The notes under the pieces were generated by a model that saw nothing but the letters and a program-made list of their open reading frames with translations, was not told the origin of the DNA and did not search any database. Below are positions 1 through 8,463 of a stretch of DNA of 64,000 nt, piece by piece. Position 1 is the stretch's first letter. Each line of letters begins with the position of its first letter. A program made the position numbers and the translations under genes. The stretch comes from JABFRZ01 sp964631945 (GTDB lineage Bacteria; Planctomycetota; UBA1135; GCA-002686595), in NCBI GenBank assembly GCA_964631945.1, contig CAZWAY010000005.1, positions 53,669 to 117,668 on the forward strand. Direction: 5' to 3'.

Positions 1-1182
1 GCCGCGGTCGATGCGGTCGAGGGCGATGCGGAGCTCTTCTGGGGCGAGATCGCGCGCGCCTTCACGGTCGATCGCGGGATGGTCAACCTGAACAACGGCG
101 GCGTCTCGCCCAGTCCGCGCCTGGTCCAGGAGGCGATGAAGCGTCACCTGGACGTCTCGAACGAGGCGCCGGCCTACACCATGTGGCGCATCCTGGAGCC
201 CGAGCGCGAGGGCGTGCGCGCGCGCCTGGCCCAGACCTTCGGCGTCGATCCGGAGGAGGTCGCGATCACGCGCAACGCCTCGGAGAGCCTGCAGACCTGC
301 CAGTTCGGCTTCGACCTCCAGCGCGGCGACGAGGTCCTGACGACGACCCAGGACTATCCGCGCATGCTCACGACCTTCAAGCAGCGCGAGCGGCGCGAGG
401 GCATCGTGCTGGTGCAGTTCTCGATCCCGACCCCGTGCGAGGACCCGGGCGAGATCGTGCGCCGCTTCGAGGCCCACATCACGCCGCGCACGCGGCTGAT
501 CCTGGTGTCGCACGTGGTCTTCCTGACCGGCCAGATCCTGCCCGTGGCCGAGGTCGTGGCACTCGGACGAAAGCACGGCATCCCAGTGCTGGTGGACGGC
601 GCCCACGCGCTCGCGCACTTCGACTTCGAGCTCGCGGAGCTCGACTGCGACTACTACGCCTCGAGCCTGCACAAGTGGCTGTTTGCGCCGCACGGCACGG
701 GCCTCCTGTACGTGCGCAAGGCCAAGATCGGCGGGCTGTGGCCGCTGATGGCCGCGGACGAGAAGCAGCAGGACGACATCCGCAAGTTCGAGGAGATCGG
801 CACGCACCCGGCGGCCAACGCGTTGGCCATCGCCGAAGCGCTCGTGTTCCACGAGACGCTCGGGCCCAAGCGCAAGGAGCGGCGCCTGATCGAGCTGCGC
901 GAGGCCTGGGCCGAGCCGCTGGCGCGTCACGAGCGCGTGCGCTTCCACACCAGCCGCAAGCCCGGCTTCGCCTGCGGCCTGGCGCTGGTCGAGCTCGAGG
1001 GCATCGACTCCGAGAAGCTCGCGGCGCACCTGTGGGACAAGCACAAGATCTTCGTGGTCGCCATCAAGCACGCCGAGTTCCAGGGCATCCGCGTCTCGCC
1101 CAGCGTGTACACGCTGAAGAGCGAGCTGGCGCGCTTCGTCGAGGCGATGGAGTCGGTGATCCGCGCCGGCTTGCCGGGCTAG
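1..1182 (+). CDS. class V PLP aminotransferase, 5'-truncated by window edge
   Basis: The reading frame is already open at base 1 (AAVDAVEGDAELFWGEIARA...) and runs to the TAG at 1180-1182, so the true start lies upstream; the ATG at 79 is internal. The protein belongs to the PLP-dependent class V aminotransferases (isopenicillin N epimerase / cysteine desulfurase-like group). Visible are the N-terminal LNNGG phosphate-side motif, the NASES segment, the cofactor Asp in LVDGAHA, and the Schiff-base lysine in SSLHKWLFAP (codon 673-675). The C-terminal small domain is complete. Family members act as epimerases, desulfurases or lyases, and the substrate cannot be told from sequence. It converges on the DUF2071 gene with only 14 bases between. 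Confidence 0.9.
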   Translation, partial: AAVDAVEGDAELFWGEIARAFTVDRGMVNLNNGGVSPSPRLVQEAMKRHLDVSNEAPAYTMWRILEPEREGVRARLAQTFGVDPEEVAITRNASESLQTCQFGFDLQRGDEVLTTTQDYPRMLTTFKQRERREGIVLVQFSIPTPCEDPGEIVRRFEAHITPRTRLILVSHVVFLTGQILPVAEVVALGRKHGIPVLVDGAHALAHFDFELAELDCDYYASSLHKWLFAPHGTGLLYVRKAKIGGLWPLMAADEKQQDDIRKFEEIGTHPAANALAIAEALVFHETLGPKRKERRLIELREAWAEPLARHERVRFHTSRKPGFACGLALVELEGIDSEKLAAHLWDKHKIFVVAIKHAEFQGIRVSPSVYTLKSELARFVEAMESVIRAGLPG

Positions 1183-1196
1183 GTCCGGCCACGGCT

Positions 1197-1973
1197 CTAG
1201 GCGCTCCGCGGAGGCCAGATCACCACGTCCAGCTCGCGCGCGAAGTGGAGTCGAGGGCTTCCATCGGGGCGCGCGAGGCCGCTGGCCTGGGCCAGCGTGT
1301 CGCGCTCGAACTCGGCCTCCGCGCGCTGCAAGGGCCACGGGCGGTGGTGGATGTCTCCACGCAGGAGCGCGCCCCGTGGGCTGGCGGCGAACAGGCAGTA
1401 GCGCTCGGTCAGGAAGTGCTCGAGCGTGCCCGGGCGCGCGAATTCGACCGGAGCGAGCGGGGCATAGCGGGCCAGGAGCTCTGCGGCCGGTGCTGCGCGG
1501 TGCGTGCGCACGGAGTGGTAGCGGACCCCGTCCACGTCCTCGCCGCAGTCCATGCGCGCGTGGAAGTAGGGCAGGTGGAACCATGCGCGCGCGACGCGTA
1601 CCGCCAGCGAGCTGGCCGCGTCCAGACTGAAGAACCACACGCCGCGGTGCTCGCCACGGCGCACGTAGGTGCGCAGGTTCAGCTCCGGAAAGGCCGAGAG
1701 CCCGGGCAGCGCCGGCGTCCCGCGCAGGCGCACGGCGCTCATGCGGAAGGGCACGAGGCCGAGCCAGGCCTCGCCTTCGAACGTGTCGAGCTCGAGCCCG
1801 GCCGGAAGACGCGCGCGCAGCGGCGCGCTCGGCACGGGCCAGTGCGCGAAGAGGAGCTGGTGCCAGCGCTGGAACATCACCCACGGTCCGCGCGGCAGGG
1901 GCGTCGGGCGGTGGGTGATGGCGCGCAGCAGCTCGCCCGCGCGCGCCGGGCGGATCGGGGGCGGTACCCTCAC
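1197..1973 (-). CDS. DUF2071 (YqjF-like) family protein
   Basis: About 258 residues. The core from WVMFQRWHQLLFAHWPV through ELNLRTYVRRGEHRGVWFFSLDAASSLAVRVAR to the C-terminal FARELDVVIWPP segment matches the DUF2071/YqjF family, whose members are cytosolic proteins of unknown biochemical role. The GTG start at 1973 is chosen because a TATCCT hexamer ends 8 bases upstream (1982-1987), the arrangement seen before many genes here; an internal ATG (MFQRW) would remove about 30 residues. It is divergent from nth. No catalytic residues can be named. Confidence 0.75.
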   Translation of the reverse strand: MRVPPPIRPARAGELLRAITHRPTPLPRGPWVMFQRWHQLLFAHWPVPSAPLRARLPAGLELDTFEGEAWLGLVPFRMSAVRLRGTPALPGLSAFPELNLRTYVRRGEHRGVWFFSLDAASSLAVRVARAWFHLPYFHARMDCGEDVDGVRYHSVRTHRAAPAAELLARYAPLAPVEFARPGTLEHFLTERYCLFAASPRGALLRGDIHHRPWPLQRAEAEFERDTLAQASGLARPDGSPRLHFARELDVVIWPPRSA

Positions 1974-1981
1974 GGGGCGCG

Positions 1982-1987
1982 AGGATA
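1982..1987 (-). promoter_or_regulatory. -10-like TATCCT close to DUF2071 start
   Basis: GCTATCCT on the minus strand lies 8 bases before the GTG at 1973. It is one instance of the recurrent GC-TANNNT element and would give a leaderless or nearly leaderless mRNA. Confidence 0.4.
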
Positions 1988-2042
1988 GCGCCCCCGCTCG
2001 GCGCCGTTGCGAGCGGAGCGCGCCGCGTGCGAAGCTGCACCG

Positions 2043-2834
2043 ATGGCCAAGGCCGCCAGAGGCGCGCGCAAGGAGACGGCGACCCCAGCGAAGGAAACTG
2101 CCCGGGCGAGACGCGCGTCCCCTGCAGAGTCCCGGACCGTGGCGGGCGAGGACAGCTCCGAGCTGCGCGCGCGGCTGGCACGCGCGCTGCCCGAGCCGCG
2201 CTGCGAGCTCGACTTCGCCGACGCCTGGCAGCTCCTGGTCGCCACCATCCTCTCGGCCCAGAGCACGGATGCGCGCGTGAACCAGGTCACACCCGCGCTG
2301 TTCGCGCGCTGGCCGACGCCGGCCGCGCTCGGCGCGGCGACCCAGGCCGAGGTGGAAGGGGTCGTGAAGAGCACCGGCTTCTTCCGCAACAAGGCGCGCG
2401 CGATCCGCGAGGCCAGCCAGCAGCTCGTGGCGCGCTTCGGCGGCGAGGTGCCGCGCGACTTGCAGGCCCTCCTCGGCCTGCGCGGCGTCGCGCGCAAGAC
2501 CGCCAACCTCGTGCTCGGCACGGCCTACGGGCTGGCCACCGGGATGATCGTGGACACGCACGCGGCGCGCGTCGCCCAGCGCCTGGGGCTCACGCGCGCC
2601 AGCGACCCGCTGGAGATCGAGCGCGACCTGTGCGCGTTCTTCCCGCGTGCGGAGTGGGTCGCGAGCGGGCACCGCCTGGTGCTGCACGGGCGCTACGTGT
2701 GCAAGGCACGGGCGCCGCGCTGCGCCGAGTGCCCGCTGAACGAGCTGTGCCCGGCGCGCGCGGCCAGCGCGGAGGGCGCGCTCTCCGAGCGTGAGCTCGG
2801 CCAGGCCCGGCGCGTGGCCGCGCGCGGCGCGTAG
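2043..2834 (+). CDS. nth: endonuclease III (DNA glycosylase/AP lyase)
   Basis: 263 residues from the ATG at 2043. Base-excision repair enzyme removing oxidised pyrimidines and cleaving the AP site. The helix-hairpin-helix carries the catalytic lysine in LLGLRGVARKTANLVLG (K152), the catalytic aspartate lies in IVDTHAARVAQRLG (D171), and the C-terminal [4Fe-4S] ligands follow the classic C-x6-C-x2-C-x5-C spacing (C220, C227, C230, C236). The first 45 residues are a basic Lys/Arg/Ala-rich extension absent from the E. coli enzyme. An upstream in-frame TTG (2007) would add 12 residues but has no better support. It ends 1 base before the stop codon of the convergent TPR gene. Confidence 0.93.
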   Translation: MAKAARGARKETATPAKETARARRASPAESRTVAGEDSSELRARLARALPEPRCELDFADAWQLLVATILSAQSTDARVNQVTPALFARWPTPAALGAATQAEVEGVVKSTGFFRNKARAIREASQQLVARFGGEVPRDLQALLGLRGVARKTANLVLGTAYGLATGMIVDTHAARVAQRLGLTRASDPLEIERDLCAFFPRAEWVASGHRLVLHGRYVCKARAPRCAECPLNELCPARAASAEGALSERELGQARRVAARGA

Positions 2835-2846
2835 GTCAGCGCCGCG
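2823..2846. terminator. possible shared hairpin between convergent genes
   Basis: CGCGGCGC (2823-2830) pairs with GCGCCGCG (2839-2846) around an 8-base loop holding the nth stop codon. The stem is GC-only with no T tract on either side, so termination is only a guess. Confidence 0.25.
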
Positions 2847-3792
2847 GCCGACTCGTGTCGCCCTGCGTCTCGGCCAGGCCGACGGCGTTCTTCAGCTCCT
2901 CGCGGTCCGGGAAGAGCGCGAGCCCCGCGCGCCAGGTCGCCAGCGCCTTGTCGCGCTCGCCCGCGGCCTGCTGCATGTTCCCGAGGAACAGGTAGGTCAT
3001 CGCGAACTCGGGCCGCGGCGGCTGCGTGGCCTGCTGCTCGAGCAGGGTCTCGAAGTTCTCGATCGCCTCCGGGCCGCGTCCGAGGAAGGCCGGCCAGTTG
3101 GAGAGCGAGACGGCCTTCGAGAAGCGCGCCGACCAGTTCTCGTCGTCCAGCGCCAGCGCGCGGTCGAAGGCCGCGTCGGACTTGTAGGCCAGCGGCCCGG
3201 CCTCGGGCGAGTTGCCCACCCCGAACAGCTTCTGCAGGTAGGCGTGCCCGAGCGCGATCTGCAGCTCGACGTTCTGGGGATCCTCGGCCGCGAGTTTCTC
3301 CATCGTGGCCACGTACTCGTCGATGCGCCCGTTCTCGCGCAGGGCCTGGAAGATCTCCTGGCGCTCGACGTTGTCGAAGCCGGTGGCCGACAGCGCGCGC
3401 ACGAGCTCCAGCATCGGGATGCTGGCGAGGTCGACCTCGCCCGGCTTCAGGGCGACGGGCGCGCGCGTGGCGCCGTGCGCGCCCGGCTCCGCCGGCGGGT
3501 GCGCGGCCTGCCAGCGCGCCAGCGCGGCGGCGATCTCGGACTCGCCGAGCTCGTTGCCGGGGACGGGCGCCGCCACCAGGGTGTCCGCGCGTTGCTCGAG
3601 CGCGGCGGCCAGGCGCCGGTTCTCCAGGCGCAGTCCCTCGAGCGCGGCGCGCAGCTCGGCCGCGCGCGCGCGCTCCACGGCGGGCGCCTCGTGCTCGAGC
3701 CCCGCGCGCGCGGGCTTCGCCAGGGAGCGCGCCCCGAAGGCGGCCACGGCCGCCACGAGGATCGTCGGCACGATCGTCACAAGGATCTTCAT
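2836..3792 (-). CDS. membrane-anchored TPR protein, paralogue B
   Basis: 318 residues. A single N-terminal membrane segment (ILVTIVPTILVAAVAAFGA, about residues 3-21) is followed by a Glu/Arg/Ala-rich likely coiled coil (about 30-75), a linker, and a TPR-like helical domain (about 150-310), including ALGHAYLQKLFGVGN and WSARFSKAVSLSNWPAFLG. It is clearly paralogous to the gene just upstream (3792-4673), most strongly in the AFDRALxLDxxxWxARFxKA block. Its ATG shares one base with the upstream stop (TGATG), implying translational coupling. Function unknown; TPRs suggest a protein-protein scaffold on the outer face of the membrane. Last gene of the sigma-factor operon that begins at 7854. Confidence 0.8.
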   Translation of the reverse strand: MKILVTIVPTILVAAVAAFGARSLAKPARAGLEHEAPAVERARAAELRAALEGLRLENRRLAAALEQRADTLVAAPVPGNELGESEIAAALARWQAAHPPAEPGAHGATRAPVALKPGEVDLASIPMLELVRALSATGFDNVERQEIFQALRENGRIDEYVATMEKLAAEDPQNVELQIALGHAYLQKLFGVGNSPEAGPLAYKSDAAFDRALALDDENWSARFSKAVSLSNWPAFLGRGPEAIENFETLLEQQATQPPRPEFAMTYLFLGNMQQAAGERDKALATWRAGLALFPDREELKNAVGLAETQGDTSRPRR

Positions 3793-4673
3793 CAGCGTGC
3801 CCTCGCTTCCGTCTTCCGGCGCAGCTGCTCGTTGCCGGGGAAGCGCGCCGCGCCGCGCTGCCAGGTGGCGCGGGCCTTCTCGCCCTCGCCCATCTGATCG
3901 TAGAGGTTGCCGAGGAAGGTGTAGGTCCAGGCCTGCTTGGCCGAGGGCGCGGCGTGCTCCTGTTGCTCCATCAGGATCTCGAACTGGCGCACGGATTCGC
4001 CCTGCTTGCCGAGGAAGGTCGGCCAGTTGGAGAGCGCCATGGCCTTGTTGAAGCGCGCCTCCCAGTGCGTGTCGTCGAGCTCCAGCGCGCGGTCGAAGGC
4101 CCGGTCGGCTTTCTCGCCCCAGACCGAGGCCAGCGGGCCGATCCCGACGTCGAAGAGCTTCTGGATGTAGGCCTGGCCGAGCTCGCTCTGCAGGTCGGGG
4201 TTGTTCGGCGCGAGCCCGGCCTGGCGCTCGATCTCGGCCAGCACGGCGTCGATGCGCTTCTCGTCGCGCAGGGTCTGCCACAGTGCTTCCAGCTCGTCAC
4301 CCTCGACCTGGCCCGTGAGGATGCGATCGGCGATCGCGGCGCCCTCGAGGTCGGCCGGAGCCGAGCCGCTGGAGTGGTCCGAGCTCGCCTCGCCGCCGAC
4401 ACGCTTTGCCATGTAGGCCGCGATCGCCTCGTCGAGGTCCTGCGCGGGAACGCGCTGGGCGACCGGGGCGCTGGCGGGCGCGCTCGGCAGCGTCGCCAGG
4501 CGCTCGGCCAGGCGGGTCTGCTCGGCGCGCAGCTCGGCCAGCGCCGCAAGGAGCTCGGAGCTCTCGGGGGCGGCGCCGCGGGCCGCGCGCTCGGGCGCGG
4601 CCAGACGCGTGCTCCCGTAGCCGATCAGGGCGGCCACGACGGCCGCGATGGGGAGGTGGATCCAGTTCTTCAT
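3792..4673 (-). CDS. membrane-anchored TPR protein, paralogue A
   Basis: 293 residues starting MKNWIHLPIAAVVAALIGYG, which is an N-terminal signal anchor. A charged helix follows (about 35-65, LAELRAEQTRLAERLATL), then a TPR-like domain (about 130-285) with LGQAYIQKLFDVGIGPL, AFDRALELDDTHWEARFNKA and YTFLGNLYDQMGEGEKARATW. The architecture matches the downstream gene, so the pair is a tandem duplication. GAGCAA just before the ATG may be the ribosome site. It lies 110 bases downstream of the FecR/carboxypeptidase-regulatory gene and overlaps its own paralogue by one base. Confidence 0.8.
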   Translation of the reverse strand: MKNWIHLPIAAVVAALIGYGSTRLAAPERAARGAAPESSELLAALAELRAEQTRLAERLATLPSAPASAPVAQRVPAQDLDEAIAAYMAKRVGGEASSDHSSGSAPADLEGAAIADRILTGQVEGDELEALWQTLRDEKRIDAVLAEIERQAGLAPNNPDLQSELGQAYIQKLFDVGIGPLASVWGEKADRAFDRALELDDTHWEARFNKAMALSNWPTFLGKQGESVRQFEILMEQQEHAAPSAKQAWTYTFLGNLYDQMGEGEKARATWQRGAARFPGNEQLRRKTEARAR

Positions 4674-4783
4674 GGTTTGCTCGACGGGGTCTGCGGGGTC
4701 CGGGGCGGGCGGATCCGGCCCTCGGCTCGTCCTCTTCTTGTCCTCACCGCGCTCTTTCCTTCGCCGTTTCCCGCGGAAGTCCG

Positions 4784-7210
4784 CTAGCGCGGCGCGGGCG
4801 CCTGGCTCGCGGGCTCCGAGCGGGGCGCCGCGTCGGCGGGCACCAGCACGAGCAGCACCTCGGGCACGCTGCCCAGCTCGAAGCGGAACTCGACCGGCGT
4901 GCCCTGGTAGCCGGCCAGCTGGGCCACGACTCGGTAGCGGCCGGGCCGCAGGCCATGGGCGCGGAAGCGTCCGGCCGAGTCGGTCAGCGGCAGACGCGCG
5001 AACAGGTGCTCGCCGCCCTGGGCGTCGTAGAACACCACCGCCGCGCCCTCGAGCGCGCGCCCGTCGCCGTCGCGCACGAGCACGTCCGCCGGGCCACCCG
5101 CTTCCAGCGCGAGCTCGAGCTCGCGCGGCACGCCTTCGGCCCCGCTCTCGGACACGGTCACGCTCTCGCTCTGCGCGAAGCCGAGTCCGGGGCGGGTCGG
5201 GTAGGCGACGACGTGGTAGGTGCCGGGACGCAGCTGGGTGAAGGCGAAGCGTCCGTTCTCGTCGCTCAGGCCGAAGGCGTTGAAGGACGTGCGGCCGCCG
5301 CCTTCCTCGCGCATCATCATCAGAGCCGCCTGCCCGGTCGGCTCGGCGCTGTGCGCGTCGAACACCGAGACCGTCAGGCTGCCCGTGGGAACGCGCACGT
5401 CGCGCTCGACGTCCAGGACGTCGCGCGTGAGCTCGAACGCGTCCACGCAGCGCAGCTCGCGCCCGAGCTGGTCGATCAGGAACAGCTGATAGCGGCCCGG
5501 GCGCACGCCCTCGAAGGCGTAGGCCCCGTCGGCCAGGGTCGTGGTGGCGACCCAGTCCTGGTTCCAGCTGGCCGTCTCCATGTCGAACAGGCCCAGGTTC
5601 TGGAGCGCGAGCGGCACGTCCGCGCGCCCGAGGACCCGCCCGTGCAGGCGGATGCCGCGGCGCGCGGCGGCGAAGTCGGCGGTGATCGTCTGGCCCTCGA
5701 CGACCTGCACCGGGCGCACCTCGGGCCGCTCGCTGGCCGTGGCCGAGTCGCGGCTCATCATCACCACGATCATGGTCGCGGCCGGCAGGCGCTCGAAGCG
5801 ATAGCGTCCGTCGGCGTCCGTGCGGGTGTGGGCGTAGGACATGCGCGTGCGCTGGGCATCGTCCATGGCCACGATCACGAGCTGGGCCTCGGCACGCGGT
5901 CCGCCGTCCTCGCGCGTGACCCGGCCCTGGACCACGCCGCCCGCGCCGAGCGTGAAGACGAGCTCCTCGTCCCGCCCGCGCGGCGCGCGCACGGCGTCCT
6001 TCCAGGCCGGGGCGAGGTCCTCGGCGCCGGCGCGCAGGGTGTGCGTGCCCGGATGGAGGTGCGCCAGCTCGAAGCGTCCGTCGGGACCGGTGCGCGCCTG
6101 GATCGGCAGCCAGTAGGCGAGCTCGGAGAGGGGGAGCGAGAAGAACAGACCGTCGCTCGGGACCTCGTCCTCCGAGATCACCCACGCGTTCGGGACCGGG
6201 TTGCCGTGCTCGTCGAGCACGCTGCCGTGCACGCTGACGCCGGGCACGAGCTCGGCCCGCAGCCGCGGGAGCTCGTCCGCGAGCTCGAACTCGCCCAGCG
6301 CGCACAGCGCGTAGCCGGGCGCGTGCACGAACACGCGCTGCTTGCCGGCGGGCGGATCGGGCCAGCGGAAGGTCCCGTCGCTGCTCGTGAAGGAGCGCAC
6401 CTCGGGGGGCGGGGTCTGGTTGCTGCGGCGCTCGGCCAGCAGCGCCACGCGGAAGGCGCCGAGCGCGGCGCCGCCCTCGGCGACCACGACCTCGCCCGCG
6501 AGGACGCGCGCGGCGGCGCTGGCGGCCAGCGTGCCCGCGGCCACGGGCGCGGGCGCGAGCGGCTCGCGCGGCGTGCTGGGTGTCGCGCTCGTGAGCGGCT
6601 CGGTCCGTCCCTGGGGCGGTGCACCCAGGACTCGGGCGACGCCGCGCGCGAGCTCGAGGCGCTCGTCGCCGCGCTGGAACCAGGCCGAGCCGTCGCCGAG
6701 CGTGGCGCGCACGCCCGCCGCCTCCTGCTCGAGCGCGAGCTCGGAACGCGAGCCCACGTGCACGAGTCCCGCCGCCAGCCGCACCTCGAGCTCCGCGTCC
6801 TGCGGCGTGACCACCCGCAGGGTCGGCGGGACGAAGTCGAGCCCGCGCGCGCGCTCCTCCGCGGCGGCCGCGCGCCACGCTCCGCCGGGCAGGCCCAGCG
6901 CGACCTCGCCGCGCGCGAGCAGGCGTTGGCGCGGGTCGTCCGCTTCGCGTGCGAACAGGCGCCAGCCCAGGAAGAGCGCCAGCGCGGCCGCGGCCAGGAG
7001 CGCGACCCTGTGCAGCGGCCTCGGGAGCTGCCGGAGCGTGCCGGTGCGCGCGCGCCGGGTGCCGGCGCGGCGCGCGACCTCGCTGCGGCGCGCGACCTCG
7101 CTCAGGAACAGCGCCTCCAGCCGGTCGCGGAAGGGCGGTGCGGGCAGGGCCGGTACGTAGCTCCGGCGCAGCAGCAGGCGCAGGTTGCGTTCCAGGACGT
7201 CCGCGCTCAC
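4784..7210 (-). CDS. FecR-like / carboxypeptidase regulatory-like domain membrane protein
   Basis: 808 residues from GTG 7210, which overlaps the sigma factor stop (GTGA). Layout: about 68 cytoplasmic residues, one membrane helix (VALLAAAALALFLGWRLF, about 69-86), a FecR-like segment (about 130-196: LRVVTPQDAELEVRLAAGLV ... LGDGSAWFQRG), then a chain of Ig-like carboxypeptidase-regulatory (CarboxypepD_reg) repeats to the end, recognisable by recurring G-x-V-x-(D/E)-x-x-G-x-P and DGRF/DGTFR-W...PGxY turns (for example TGPDGRFELAHLHPGTHTLR, ENGRFAFTQLRPGTYHVV). The order sigma factor - inner-membrane protein with an external FecR-like part fits a transmembrane anti-sigma regulator with a large envelope sensor. 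That role is inference. A short tandem SEVARR-SEVARR duplication lies at residues 37-48. Confidence 0.75.
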   Translation of the reverse strand: MSADVLERNLRLLLRRSYVPALPAPPFRDRLEALFLSEVARRSEVARRAGTRRARTGTLRQLPRPLHRVALLAAAALALFLGWRLFAREADDPRQRLLARGEVALGLPGGAWRAAAAEERARGLDFVPPTLRVVTPQDAELEVRLAAGLVHVGSRSELALEQEAAGVRATLGDGSAWFQRGDERLELARGVARVLGAPPQGRTEPLTSATPSTPREPLAPAPVAAGTLAASAAARVLAGEVVVAEGGAALGAFRVALLAERRSNQTPPPEVRSFTSSDGTFRWPDPPAGKQRVFVHAPGYALCALGEFELADELPRLRAELVPGVSVHGSVLDEHGNPVPNAWVISEDEVPSDGLFFSLPLSELAYWLPIQARTGPDGRFELAHLHPGTHTLRAGAEDLAPAWKDAVRAPRGRDEELVFTLGAGGVVQGRVTREDGGPRAEAQLVIVAMDDAQRTRMSYAHTRTDADGRYRFERLPAATMIVVMMSRDSATASERPEVRPVQVVEGQTITADFAAARRGIRLHGRVLGRADVPLALQNLGLFDMETASWNQDWVATTTLADGAYAFEGVRPGRYQLFLIDQLGRELRCVDAFELTRDVLDVERDVRVPTGSLTVSVFDAHSAEPTGQAALMMMREEGGGRTSFNAFGLSDENGRFAFTQLRPGTYHVVAYPTRPGLGFAQSESVTVSESGAEGVPRELELALEAGGPADVLVRDGDGRALEGAAVVFYDAQGGEHLFARLPLTDSAGRFRAHGLRPGRYRVVAQLAGYQGTPVEFRFELGSVPEVLLVLVPADAAPRSEPASQAPAPR

Positions 7211-7854
7211 GCGTAGCCTCCGCGCTTCTTGGCGAGCAGCGTGAAGACCTTGCCGAAGGCCGTGCGCGCGCGCTGCAGCGTCGATTCGGCGGCCTTCTCG
7301 TGCTTGCCGGCGCGCGCCGCGATCTCGGCCGTGCTGAGCTCCTCGACGTACTTCGCCAGCAGCGCCTCGCGGTAGTCGGGCGGCAGCGAGGACAGCGTCG
7401 CGCCCACCAGCTCGCGCGTCTCCTCGCGCTCCAGCACGTCGTCCGGCAGCGGCTCGCGGTCGATCGCCATCAGCATGGCCTCGATCTCGGGATCGGCCTC
7501 GGCCAGCACGTCCTCGAGCCGCACCGGGCGCTGGCGCCGGCGCTGGGCGCGGATCTTGTTCTTGGCGATGCCGCACAGCCAGGTGTGCAGGCTGGCGCGT
7601 CCGTCGAAGGCCGCCAGGCGCTCGAGCGCCGTCAGGAAGGTGTCTTGCACCAGGTCCTCGGCCAGCACGCGGTTGCCGCCCACGCGGTAGTGCACGAACT
7701 CGTACAGCGCGCCCAGGTGGAGGCGGAAGAAGCCCTCGGCCGCCAGGCGGTCGCCGGCCAGGATGGCGTCGCGCGTGGCGAGGTCGGGAGGGCGGAGCGG
7801 GACCTGCACGGGGCCTTGGTGCCCGCCGGGCGCGGGGTCCTTCGCTCTTTCCAT
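7207..7854 (-). CDS. ECF-family RNA polymerase sigma factor
   Basis: 215 residues from ATG 7854, preceded by AGGAA six bases upstream; a GTG at 7896 would add 14 residues. Sigma region 2 is seen in EDLVQDTFLTALERL and the -10-recognition helix LHTWLCGIAKNKIRAQ. Region 4 is LSSLPPDYREALLAKYVEEL followed by the helix-turn-helix STAEIAARAGKHEKAAESTL. It leads an operon with the overlapping FecR-like protein and two TPR paralogues, so the usual model is that the membrane partner holds it inactive until an envelope signal arrives. Its promoter target is not visible. Confidence 0.85.
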   Translation of the reverse strand: MERAKDPAPGGHQGPVQVPLRPPDLATRDAILAGDRLAAEGFFRLHLGALYEFVHYRVGGNRVLAEDLVQDTFLTALERLAAFDGRASLHTWLCGIAKNKIRAQRRRQRPVRLEDVLAEADPEIEAMLMAIDREPLPDDVLEREETRELVGATLSSLPPDYREALLAKYVEELSTAEIAARAGKHEKAAESTLQRARTAFGKVFTLLAKKRGGYA

Positions 7855-7921
7855 GGATTCCTGCCGCCTCGGGCGGGTGGGCACGCCGGCCGCCACCTTG
7901 CCCTCCCGCGCTCGCCCTGGC

Positions 7922-7927
7922 TAGGCT
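7922..7927 (+). promoter_or_regulatory. -10-like TAGGCT before DinB-fold gene
   Basis: TGGC-TAGGCT ends 26 bases before the ATG at 7954. The same hexamer occurs before several other genes here. No clear -35 is visible. Confidence 0.35.
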
Positions 7928-7953
7928 CGCCGGGGGGGAGCGACTCGAACACC

Positions 7954-8445
7954 ATGAAGACCGACCCCCTCGCGCGCGAGGTCCTGGCGACCTGGAAGCG
8001 CCACCAGCAGATCCTGGTCACGCTGCTGCAGCGCATCCCCGAGAAGCGCCTCGGCGCCCTGCCGGCCCAGTCCAAGGGCCGCGACGTCGCCCGCCAGTTC
8101 GCGCACATGAACCGCAATCGCCTGGGCTGGCTCCACTTCCACGCGACCGGCGCGCGCCCCGAGCTGCCCACGAGCTCCAAGGGCGAGCGCCCCGGGAAGA
8201 AGGAGCTCCAGGCCGCCCTGAGGGACTCCGGCAAGCGCGTCGAGGAGCTGCTCGGAAGGGCCCTGCGCAAGGAGGCGCGCATCCGCCTCTTCGGCAAGTC
8301 GCCCGTGCGCTGGCTGGGCTACCTCGTCGCGCACGAGTCCCACCACCGCGGCCAGATCCTGCTGGCACTGAAGCAATCGGGCTTCGCCCTCGACGAGAAG
8401 GTCACGGTCCAGGCGCTGTGGGGAAAGTGGATCTTCGGGAAGTAG
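7954..8445 (+). CDS. DinB-fold (DUF1569/DUF664-like) protein
   Basis: 163 residues. The four-helix bundle fold is indicated by the metal-ligand histidines in VARQFAHMNRNRLGW (first His) and AHESHHRGQILLALKQSG (HxxHHRGQ, second and third). These are diagnostic of the DinB/YfiT metalloprotein superfamily, named after a damage-inducible gene and unrelated to polymerase IV. Members include bacillithiol/mycothiol-dependent transferases and many proteins of unknown substrate. The lone gene is flanked by the divergent sigma operon and by a nucleotidyltransferase on the same strand. Confidence 0.8.
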   Translation: MKTDPLAREVLATWKRHQQILVTLLQRIPEKRLGALPAQSKGRDVARQFAHMNRNRLGWLHFHATGARPELPTSSKGERPGKKELQAALRDSGKRVEELLGRALRKEARIRLFGKSPVRWLGYLVAHESHHRGQILLALKQSGFALDEKVTVQALWGKWIFGK

Positions 8446-8463
8446 TCTGGTGCGAAATCAGCA

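Noticed and set aside
4406..7216. Very long plus-strand open frame opposite the FecR/CarboxypepD gene
   Set aside because: Its translation is Arg/Gly/His/Gln-rich without any domain and mirrors the minus-strand gene. In this GC-rich DNA the shadow frames of real genes stay open for kilobases.
7954..8445. DNA polymerase IV on the basis of the name DinB
   Set aside because: The protein is a 163-residue four-helix DinB/YfiT metalloprotein with an HxxHHRGQ motif. The true Y-family polymerase is at 62482-63852.
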